Below, one piece after another: positions 52,185 to 59,580 of a stretch of 64,000 bases of DNA. The DNA is from Alphaproteobacteria bacterium GWF2_58_20 (GTDB lineage Bacteria; Pseudomonadota; Alphaproteobacteria; UBA1247). The translations under genes and the position numbers were made by a program. Within the stretch, counting starts at the first letter, position 1; each line of letters begins with the position of its first letter. The notes beneath the pieces are model-generated. The model was not told the DNA's origin and made no database searches. It worked only from the letters and a program-made list of their open reading frames with translations. The stretch is taken from NCBI GenBank assembly GCA_001768735.1, contig MEMB01000001.1, positions 62,001-126,000 on the forward strand, read 5' to 3'.

Positions 52185-53029
52185 GAAGTGGCGCGCTTTC
52201 CAAAAATATCAGGGGTGTTCATGCCATCGTGGCAAACAACCTGGTTGCGGCCGGACGTTTTTGCACGGTAAAGCGATTCATCGGCCATCTGGATGAGTCT
52301 GTCTGCATCCTGGATGTCATAGGCACAAGCCACGCCAATGGAGATGGTGAAACGGACGGGCGGTTGCCCGTCTCCAATGTTGACCGTGAGGGATTCAACG
52401 TGCTGGCGCAGACGTTCAAGGGTTTTCTGGCCGGCGGTGGGGGAAATGTCTTTGAGGCAGATGAGGAATTCTTCGCCCCCCATGCGGAAGGCATCGTCAA
52501 ATGTGCGGATGTCGCTGTTGATTTCGTCAGCGATGGCCACCAGGACGCGATCACCAGCATCATGGCCAAAGGTGTCGTTTATGAGCTTGAAGTGGTCAAT
52601 GTCGGCGATGGCCACGCAGAAAGGGGTGCCTGAACGCTGGAAGCGCGAAACTTCCTGTTCAATGGTGCGGATCATGTCCCTCCGGGTTCGCAGGCCGGTG
52701 AGGGGATCCAGATGGGAGGCTGCGGTCAGGAAGGCGCGTTCTATCCGGCGCATTTCCGAAATGATTTCCGCCATGATGACGCGATTTTCCGGAGTTTCAG
52801 TAATTCTGCCGTAAAGATCCATGATGCGTTGCAGGGAAATCGAGTTGCCAAGCCCGGATTGTTCCATGCTGGTTACCCAGGGGAGCAGTGTGGGTGGGGT
52901 TGAAGGCTCCGGGTTGAAGGCCCATTGGAGACTGGCATCAATCAATGCCGGCAGGTCATCCATGGGGGATGTCTGGACACGGCCTGTGTTTTCCTGATGG
53001 CATAATGATTTTTGTTTGTTTTCATCCAT
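52181..53029 (-). CDS. Diguanylate cyclase
   Basis: This is a 282-residue c-di-GMP synthase with an N-terminal helical region (about 1-100) of unknown sensing role and a GGDEF domain (about 108-270). The domain has 'DPLTGLRTRRDM', 'IADIDHFKLINDTFGHDAGD' and the active site G-G-E-E-F. The product-inhibition site RxxD is present as R-T-F-D, five residues before GGEEF. No membrane segment is visible. It is the first gene of a unit with the large histidine kinase (ATGA overlap), which suggests joint signal input. Confidence 0.93.
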   Translation of the reverse strand: MDENKQKSLCHQENTGRVQTSPMDDLPALIDASLQWAFNPEPSTPPTLLPWVTSMEQSGLGNSISLQRIMDLYGRITETPENRVIMAEIISEMRRIERAFLTAASHLDPLTGLRTRRDMIRTIEQEVSRFQRSGTPFCVAIADIDHFKLINDTFGHDAGDRVLVAIADEINSDIRTFDDAFRMGGEEFLICLKDISPTAGQKTLERLRQHVESLTVNIGDGQPPVRFTISIGVACAYDIQDADRLIQMADESLYRAKTSGRNQVVCHDGMNTPDIFGKRATS

Positions 53030-53053
53030 GCCAAAAATTATACCATGCGGTTG

Positions 53054-55144
53054 TTAAGGATATGTGGTTCCTGCGGGCACAAAATCTGTGGCTTTTGCCA
53101 GATAATCATAGAGGTTCTGGAAATCGTTGGTTTTCAGGACAAGACCTTTTGCCGAATCCAGCTTGATGAAACGCACGCGTGGATCGGGAAGGGGTTCAAG
53201 CCAGAAATAGTTGGAGTTGTTGTCCTTTGGCAGGGAAATCATGATGTAGCCATCCAGCTGCCGGACGTTGTCAAATCGGAAGAAACCCTCGCGGTTGGTT
53301 TTGACCGTGCGGATATTCGACATGGTGGAGATGGCCGTCATGACGTCGTTGCGCCAGCGGGCATTGGCCACGTCCTGTGAAAAATCTGCCAGAATGATGT
53401 TGCGCAGTTCTTTTTCCGCCTCAGGGCCACCCTGCTGGAGATGGGTGAACTTTGCCTGGAGCTGGGCTTTCTGTGCGGACATCTGCTGGGTTTCCTGGAG
53501 GAATGACGCGCTTTTCTCCGAGAGGGCCTCAAGGGTTTCATCAAGGTCGCCCAGATCATCCGTTGCCATGTCCAGTGTTTCTTCTGCCTGGGCAAGACGT
53601 TTGCCTATGTTTTTGAGGCTTTCGCGCTGGGCACCGGCGATATTGAAGTTTTCCGCGGTTTCTTTCAGTTTGATATAATGTTCAGCCAGCGCTTCCTTTT
53701 TCTTGCGGATAGGCAGGATCCGCTCCTGGTATGCTTTTTGGAGACTCCGCTTTTCCATGGTTCTCAGGCGGATCAGCAGGGTACGCAGGCGGGTGTTGTT
53801 GGTAATGGTTTCCCGGGCTTTGACAATGTCATGGGCGGCAGACATCTGGGGAAGGATCGCATGCAGTTCGGGAGCAAAGATCTCGGCGTTGGACATGGGG
53901 ACAAAGGCCCATGTTTCCTTGGCCAGGGGCATGTTGTCTGGTTGGGGGAGACGCATGATGCCGTCCGTCCGGGAAACTTCTGCAGAGCTGATACTCACAT
54001 TCCATGGAGCCCCGGGCTTGAGGAATGATTTTGCATTTTCCGGCAGGAAGGATTCATTGATTTCAAAACACATGGGTTCAGCCGGCCATGACATGCCGGG
54101 AGGAATGCCGAGTACAACCTTGCGACTGCTGGTTTCCACCTTTGGTTCAGGGGCGTTCAAAGCGGCAAGGCCTGTCAGGCTGCCGATGTCCAGACCAGCT
54201 TCGCGGGCGGATTTGCCGTTGTGGACCAAATCAAGGGTGAGGGACGTGACAGCTTTTTCTCCCTTGTTGAAAACTCTGAAGCAGGTCCGCGTGATGCCTA
54301 AGGGGGCCAGGGTATCATCCACACGGTTTGCGACCGACATTGTGCGGCCGGCATAAACTTTTGCAAATTCATCCGCCTTTTCGATCCTTGCTTCCTGAAG
54401 GCGGGTCCGCGCATCGTTGAGCTTTCCCTGGGCTTCGGAGATGGCCTTGTCCGGGAGGACCGTATCCTGGATTTTGCGGGTTTCGATAAGGTTGACGGCC
54501 TGGCGCATTTCATGCTCGAGATTGTAGATGTCCTGCTGGAGCGAGAGAATTGCAATCTCGGTTTTTGCCTTGTCCCTGACGGATTTCTCACGCAGCGCTG
54601 TCAGGTCTTGGGAGTGGGCGGCGTCAATTTTGGCGATTTCCGCCGTCAGGGCATCCTGTTCGGCCTTGATGCGGTCACGCTCGGCCGTCGCTTTGGAAAT
54701 GGCGGCAGCATTCAGTTCGGCCAGCCGTTTTTTTTCTGCCTCTGTTGCGGTGATTTGTTTGCGAATTTTGGCCAGTTCCGCATTCCTGTCGGCAATTTTG
54801 CTTTCAAGGTCGCGGATTTCGTCGCTGATCTGGGGCAGCATGGAGGTGCGGCGGATTTCGATCTGGCGCAGGATCTCCGCTTCAATGGCCTGGTCGTGCC
54901 GGGTCAGGAGGTCTGTAATGATTTCCTTCGATTTTCCGGGCAGGAGGTGGACATCCACCATTTGCATGCGGGTTTCCGTGCCGGAATTATCAAGAACAGC
55001 CACCAGGCCTTCGATGATGCGTGCTTTTCCGCACCCTGCAACCAGCAGGGCAATTCCCAGCACGCAAGCGGCTGTCGTTGTGAGGGACCGGCGTAACTTC
55101 AAGCCTTCAATCCTCCTCCCCGCAGGGCGAATAAACGCCTTCAT
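53054..55144 (-). CDS. Coiled-coil lipoprotein of unknown function
   Basis: This is a 696-residue protein. The N-terminus is a lipoprotein signal with lipobox L-V-A-G-C (about Cys 38). A long coiled coil follows at about 95-270 (for example 'LESKIADRNAELAKIRKQI'). A beta-rich middle domain ('CFRVFNKGEKAVTSLTLDLV') ends near residue 420. A second coiled coil lies at about 445-590, and a C-terminal domain with 'TNREGFFRFDNVRQLDGYIMISL' follows. That part resembles a carboxypeptidase-regulatory-like or transthyretin-like fold. It should be tethered to an envelope membrane and face the periplasm. No family name is certain. Confidence 0.75.
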   Translation of the reverse strand: MKAFIRPAGRRIEGLKLRRSLTTTAACVLGIALLVAGCGKARIIEGLVAVLDNSGTETRMQMVDVHLLPGKSKEIITDLLTRHDQAIEAEILRQIEIRRTSMLPQISDEIRDLESKIADRNAELAKIRKQITATEAEKKRLAELNAAAISKATAERDRIKAEQDALTAEIAKIDAAHSQDLTALREKSVRDKAKTEIAILSLQQDIYNLEHEMRQAVNLIETRKIQDTVLPDKAISEAQGKLNDARTRLQEARIEKADEFAKVYAGRTMSVANRVDDTLAPLGITRTCFRVFNKGEKAVTSLTLDLVHNGKSAREAGLDIGSLTGLAALNAPEPKVETSSRKVVLGIPPGMSWPAEPMCFEINESFLPENAKSFLKPGAPWNVSISSAEVSRTDGIMRLPQPDNMPLAKETWAFVPMSNAEIFAPELHAILPQMSAAHDIVKARETITNNTRLRTLLIRLRTMEKRSLQKAYQERILPIRKKKEALAEHYIKLKETAENFNIAGAQRESLKNIGKRLAQAEETLDMATDDLGDLDETLEALSEKSASFLQETQQMSAQKAQLQAKFTHLQQGGPEAEKELRNIILADFSQDVANARWRNDVMTAISTMSNIRTVKTNREGFFRFDNVRQLDGYIMISLPKDNNSNYFWLEPLPDPRVRFIKLDSAKGLVLKTNDFQNLYDYLAKATDFVPAGTTYP

Positions 55145-55189
55145 GGCATTGGAAGTATGCGCGATTTCTTCCGTTTTGGCAACAGGTTA

Positions 55190-57655
55190 TCATGATCGGG
55201 TTGTAATGGACTCCACATTCCAGATATTGTGCGCGTATTCATGCACCGTGCGGTCGGACGAAAACATGCCCATGTGCGCAATGTTGAGGATCGACATGCG
55301 GGCCCAGGTTTCCGGATTCTGGAAGGCATCATCTACCTTTTTCTGTGCGGCGATGTAGGAACGGTAATCGGCCAGCAGCAGGTAGGTGTCGCCACCTCCA
55401 AGCAAGGCATCGACCAGCGGCCGGTAGCGGCCAGGGTCATCCGGGCTGAAATAGCCGGAGGCAATCATGTCAACCGCTTTGCGCAGCTCGGCATCTTCGT
55501 CGTATTTCTGGCGAGGATTGTAGCCCGACAGGCGCAATTCATGGGCTTCATTGGCGTCCATTCCGAAGATGAAGATGTTGTCTTCACCCACCTGGTTGCG
55601 GATCTCGATGTTTGCGCCGTCAAGCGTGCCGATGGTCAGTGCGCCGCTGAGCGCAAATTTCATGTTTCCGGTGCCTGAGGCTTCCGTTCCCGCAGTGGAA
55701 ATCTGTTCCGACAGGTCGGAGCCGGGAATGATGATTTCCGCCGAGGTCACATTGTAGTTTGGAATGAAGACCAGCTTGAGCAGGTTATGGGCGGCCAGGT
55801 CGTTGTTGACGATTTCCGCCACGTCATTGATGAGGCGGATGATGAGCTTGGCCATGAAGTAGCCTGGTGCTGCCTTGCCGGCCATCACGATGGTGCGGGC
55901 CTGCATGCCGTCCGCCTGGCCTGCACGGATATGGTTGTAGCGCGTGATGACGTGCAACATGTTGAGGAGCTGGCGCTTGTATTCGTGGATGCGCTTGACC
56001 TGTGCGTCAAACAGCGTTTCCGGCTGGACTTCAATGCCCACCTTGCGCTGGATCAGATCCGTTAGCCGTTTTTTGTTGGCCAGCTTGATGTCCATGACCT
56101 GTTTGCGGAATTCAGGGTCATCTGCAAAGGGAACCAGCTGTTCAAGCTGTGACAGGTCTGTGATCCAGCCCTTGCCGATGCGGTCGCTGATGGCTTCCGA
56201 AAGGCCGGGGTTGGACTGGAGAAGCCAGCGGCGCTGGGTAATGCCGTTGGTCACGTTGACGAACTTTTCCGGGAACAGGCGGTTGAAATCGGAAAAGGTG
56301 CTGGTCTTGAGCAGGTGGGTGTGCAGCTCGGCGACACCGTTGACGCGGCGGCTGCCCACAATGGCGAGGTTGGCCATGCGCACTTTCCGGCTGGCATCGT
56401 CAATCAGCGACAGGCGGGGCAGGACTGCACCATCTCCCGGCATTTTTTTGCGGACGTCATGCAGGAAGTGCTGGTTGATTTCGTAAATGATCATCATGTG
56501 GCGGGGAAGCACGGAATCGAGCATGCTGATGGGCCAGTGTTCCAGGGCTTCGGGCAGCAGGGTGTGGTTGGTGTAGTTGAAGACCCGCGTGGTGATGTCC
56601 CAGGCCTTGTCCCACTCATAGCCATAGTGGTCGATCAATACCCGCATGAATTCGGGGATGGCCAGGCACGGATGGGTGTCGTTGAGCTGGATGGTCACCT
56701 TGTCCGGCAGCATGTCCAGCTCCTTGTTGCGGCGAAGGAAGCGGGCCAGAATGTCCTGGATGGAAGCGCTGGCGAAGAAGTATTCCTGTTTCAGGCGCAG
56801 TTCGAGGCCCATCATGGTGGCGTCGTTGGGGTAAAGCACCTTGGAAAGGTTTTCTGAAGCTGTCTTTTCCTTCACGGCCTCAAAATAATTTCCCTCATTG
56901 AACTGGCGCAGGTTGAGGTCGGTTGAAGCTTCGGCACCCCAGAGGCGGATATTGTTGACGATGTCGGCGCCATGGCCGCAGATGGGGAGGTCATAGGCCT
57001 GGGCAAGGACATCGGTGCTGTCCACCCACTTGTGGGTTTGCCGGCCCTTTTCGTCCTTGAAGGAAATGACCTTGCCGTGGAAGCGGATGGTGTACATGAC
57101 CTTGGGCCGCGGGAATTCCCACGGGTTGCCGTCACGAAGCCAGTTTTCAGGTTTTTCCACCTGCTGTCCGCCTTCGATTTCCTGCTTGAACATGCCGTAC
57201 TGGTAGCGGATGCCATAGCCAAAGCCGGGATAGCCATGGGTGGCCATGCTGTCCAGAATGCAGGAGGCCAGACGGCCGAGGCCGCCATTTCCCAGCGCCG
57301 GATCCATTTCGGTTTCGGCGATCTTGGTAATGTCCTGGCCAAGTTCGGAAATGGCCTGGCGCGCACAATCGAGCATGCCGATGTCAATCAGCTGTTTCAT
57401 GAGCATGCGGCCGGGCAGGTATTCCATGGAAAGGTAGAAGACGCGCTTGACAGCCTTTTGCCGCTGCGCCTGTCCGGAATTGATGTAACGTTCCGAGAGC
57501 ATGCCGCGGATGAGGAAAGCCAGGGCATAATACCAGTCTTCGGCTGTTGCATATTGTGGGTCCTTGCCCACCACCTGGCTCATGGTGCGCAGGAGTTCCT
57601 GCTTCAGGTCGGCAACGCTGGTAAAGGCGGGGGCGACGTCGCTCATTTCATCCAT
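55190..57655 (-). CDS. glgP: Glycogen/maltodextrin phosphorylase
   Basis: This is an 821-residue PLP enzyme that releases glucose 1-phosphate from alpha-1,4-glucans. The N-terminal 'ALGNGGLGRLASCILDSMAT' and 'YGIRYQYGMFKQ' are family signatures. The PLP lysine is K666 in 'EASGTGNMKFALSGALTIGT'. The length is normal for bacterial GlgP. No other glycogen gene (glgA, B, C or X) is in the window. It is divergent from the DUF3426 gene with a 168-bp shared upstream region. Confidence 0.95.
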   Translation of the reverse strand: MDEMSDVAPAFTSVADLKQELLRTMSQVVGKDPQYATAEDWYYALAFLIRGMLSERYINSGQAQRQKAVKRVFYLSMEYLPGRMLMKQLIDIGMLDCARQAISELGQDITKIAETEMDPALGNGGLGRLASCILDSMATHGYPGFGYGIRYQYGMFKQEIEGGQQVEKPENWLRDGNPWEFPRPKVMYTIRFHGKVISFKDEKGRQTHKWVDSTDVLAQAYDLPICGHGADIVNNIRLWGAEASTDLNLRQFNEGNYFEAVKEKTASENLSKVLYPNDATMMGLELRLKQEYFFASASIQDILARFLRRNKELDMLPDKVTIQLNDTHPCLAIPEFMRVLIDHYGYEWDKAWDITTRVFNYTNHTLLPEALEHWPISMLDSVLPRHMMIIYEINQHFLHDVRKKMPGDGAVLPRLSLIDDASRKVRMANLAIVGSRRVNGVAELHTHLLKTSTFSDFNRLFPEKFVNVTNGITQRRWLLQSNPGLSEAISDRIGKGWITDLSQLEQLVPFADDPEFRKQVMDIKLANKKRLTDLIQRKVGIEVQPETLFDAQVKRIHEYKRQLLNMLHVITRYNHIRAGQADGMQARTIVMAGKAAPGYFMAKLIIRLINDVAEIVNNDLAAHNLLKLVFIPNYNVTSAEIIIPGSDLSEQISTAGTEASGTGNMKFALSGALTIGTLDGANIEIRNQVGEDNIFIFGMDANEAHELRLSGYNPRQKYDEDAELRKAVDMIASGYFSPDDPGRYRPLVDALLGGGDTYLLLADYRSYIAAQKKVDDAFQNPETWARMSILNIAHMGMFSSDRTVHEYAHNIWNVESITTRS

Positions 57656-57760
57656 GGACAGCTTTCCTCCGGAAGTCGGTTTCAGGATCGGCCTCTAAAC
57701 TATCTTGAAAAGGTTGCCACGAGAAGGTTAATTTTTGGGTATTTTCACATTTCCATACCC

Positions 57761-57789
57761 TTGCGCTGGAAGGGCTTGGGTTATATACT
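57761..57789 (+). promoter_or_regulatory. Sigma70-type promoter of the DUF3426 gene
   Basis: TTGCGC (57761-57766) and TATACT (57784-57789) are separated by exactly 17 nt and lie 34 nt before the ATG. Assignment is by consensus only. Confidence 0.5.
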
Positions 57790-57823
57790 CGAACACGTTA
57801 ATTCCCAACTTTGTAGGTAGAAA

Positions 57824-58498
57824 ATGATTCTGACTTGTCCGGCCTGTGGGGCCAAGTTCAATCTCGATGATGCTCTCATGCCAGCGGCGGGGCGCAAGGT
57901 CCGTTGTGGCAAATGTGCACATGTCTGGCTGGCCATGCCCGTATCCCCGGTGGAGGCGGTTCCTGAAGCCGTGGTTGTGGAGCGCCCCATTCCTGGAACT
58001 CTCCGCCCGGAACCGGCTCCGGAAACGACGGAACGCAAGGTTGTCAAGGCGCGTTTGCAAGAGGATCGCCAACCTGTCCATTTTGGTCAGGCCTTGATGA
58101 CGTTGCTGACCTTTATTGCCGCCATTGTCGCCATTCTTTATTTTCTGCGCGAGCAGGTGATCATGGTTTTCCCGCCTGCGGAAACGCTTTATGAGCGGGT
58201 GGGGGTTCCGGTGGGCCCGGTGTGGAAGGGGCTTTCCATCATCAATGTTTCGGCCAACGCCGTGCCGGATGCGCGGGGCGCCAGCGTGACCATCAGCGGT
58301 GAAGTGGTCAACCACAGCGGGCGTTCAGTCCAACGCCCCCGTTTGCTGGGAACCCTTTCTGGTGGCGAAGCGCCGGTGGCATTTTCCATTCCCATGCAGC
58401 CGGGCATGATTGCGCCGGGCGCGCATGAGGTGTTTTCCCGCACTTTGGCCGGGGTTCCGGAAAAAGCAAACAAGGTGGATATGCGCTTCGCTCCCTGA
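57824..58498 (+). CDS. MJ0042-type zinc-ribbon / DUF3426 membrane protein
   Basis: This is a 224-residue protein. An N-terminal zinc ribbon has paired Cys ('CPACGAKFNLDD' then 'VRCGKCAHVW') and matches the MJ0042 motif. A linker is followed by one membrane helix (about 88-108) and a periplasmic DUF3426 domain ('ISGEVVNHSGRSVQRPRLLG'). The family is typical of alpha- and other proteobacteria and has no settled function. A good terminator follows at 58521-58560. Confidence 0.9.
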   Translation: MILTCPACGAKFNLDDALMPAAGRKVRCGKCAHVWLAMPVSPVEAVPEAVVVERPIPGTLRPEPAPETTERKVVKARLQEDRQPVHFGQALMTLLTFIAAIVAILYFLREQVIMVFPPAETLYERVGVPVGPVWKGLSIINVSANAVPDARGASVTISGEVVNHSGRSVQRPRLLGTLSGGEAPVAFSIPMQPGMIAPGAHEVFSRTLAGVPEKANKVDMRFAP

Positions 58499-58520
58499 TT
58501 TTCCCATGCTTTTCAAGGAA

Positions 58521-58560
58521 AATGCCTGCCCTGCAAAAAACGCAGGGCAGGCATTCCTTT
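58521..58560 (+). terminator. Rho-independent terminator
   Basis: A 14-bp perfect stem AATGCCTGCCCTGC / GCAGGGCAGGCATT (58521-58534 with 58542-58555) has an A-rich loop, followed by CCTTTTT. Confidence 0.88.
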
Positions 58561-58634
58561 TTGGCAATGCTTGCTTTTGCCGTGCCGGAGTAAACTGGTT
58601 TCATCATCAGGAACAAGTAGGGGAGAAGATGGCC

Positions 58635-59099
58635 ATGAACAAGACAGAAATCAACAAGGCTTTTCACGAAGCGGCACGCAAGGGCGAGATCGATCGCATG
58701 GAAGACCTGCGCCTGCAGGGCGCGGACACTGGCGCGCCTGACGAAAATGGCCTGAGAGTTGCCGACAAGGCGCGCCAGATGGCCATGGAAAACGTGGGGC
58801 AGGAACTTGGGCGACTTGTCGTTCTGGAGGGTATGGGAATCGACGTTTCGGACATGCGCGCGGAATGCCTTCATGCGCGTGAAGTCCAGGATGAGCGTCT
58901 CCGTGATGCGTTTGGTGCGGTTGTGGATTCGCTGGACGTTCTGGTGATGACGCCGGGGATGCATGCGCAGGCGCAGGAAATCGCTCAGACCCTCGTGGAA
59001 AATGAGAAGACCGAGCAGCGCCGTGTCCTTTCCTATGTTCAGCGTGTGCGGTTGAAAAAAGCGGATTCGCCTTTCGATTTCGCGCTGCTGCGCAAGTAA
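58635..59099 (+). CDS. Small ankyrin-like protein A
   Basis: This 154-residue cytosolic protein starts with one ankyrin-like unit ('INKAFHEAARKGEIDRMEDL' then 'GADTGAPDENGLRVADKA'), followed by a charged helical tail. The same opening plan occurs in the next gene ('LNQAFRRAAKSGNTTRMEKL'). ATG 58635 is preferred since GGGAG lies 9 nt upstream; ATG 58629 is too close to it. Interaction with another protein is the usual role of such repeats. Confidence 0.7.
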   Translation: MNKTEINKAFHEAARKGEIDRMEDLRLQGADTGAPDENGLRVADKARQMAMENVGQELGRLVVLEGMGIDVSDMRAECLHAREVQDERLRDAFGAVVDSLDVLVMTPGMHAQAQEIAQTLVENEKTEQRRVLSYVQRVRLKKADSPFDFALLRK

Positions 59100-59213
59100 G
59101 GTTTTCCCCGGTATGCGTTTTTTGCGGGGCTGCCCTGCAAAAGTTGCACACCACAGAATGACCGGAATCGGATAAGCTCTCAAACATCAAGAGCAACAGG
59201 ATGGAGACGGAAC

Positions 59214-59513
59214 ATGCAGGATACCCAGTACGAAGGAAACAATATCCATACCCGCCAGGAACGCCTGAACCAGGCTTTCCGCCGTGCGGCAAAATCGGGA
59301 AACACGACGCGCATGGAAAAGCTCTATCATGGCGGTGCGGTTCCCTTTGCCAAGAATGTGGCGGGCATCAGCGCCTATGACCTTGCGCTGGAAAACAACC
59401 GTGAAGATGCGCTGGCATTCATGGATGGCATCATGACCGGGCAGGTCAGCCGGAAGAAGCCGGTTGCCAAGGGTTATGAACATCGCCTCAACCTCAACGG
59501 GCCTTTTGTTTAA
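59214..59513 (+). CDS. Small ankyrin-like protein B
   Basis: This 99-residue protein has one ankyrin-type unit (about 17-70, 'YHGGAVPFAKNVAGISAYDLAL', 'NREDALAFM') and a basic tail. It is related in plan to the gene just upstream and is probably an old duplicate. GGAG lies 7 nt before ATG. It has no signal peptide. Confidence 0.7.
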   Translation: MQDTQYEGNNIHTRQERLNQAFRRAAKSGNTTRMEKLYHGGAVPFAKNVAGISAYDLALENNREDALAFMDGIMTGQVSRKKPVAKGYEHRLNLNGPFV

Positions 59514-59536
59514 GAAACATCAGTGTCCGACCGAAG

Positions 59537-59568
59537 CAAACGCCCCTCCCCCTCCTAGGGGGCGTTTG
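59537..59568. terminator. Possible terminator hairpin
   Basis: CAAACGCCCC (59537-59546) pairs with GGGGCGTTTG (59559-59568) around a 12-nt loop. There is no good T-run, so termination is uncertain. It lies between the ankyrin-like gene B (+) and the TIGR02302 gene (-). Confidence 0.5.
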
Positions 59569-59580
59569 TCGTTAAAGGCT

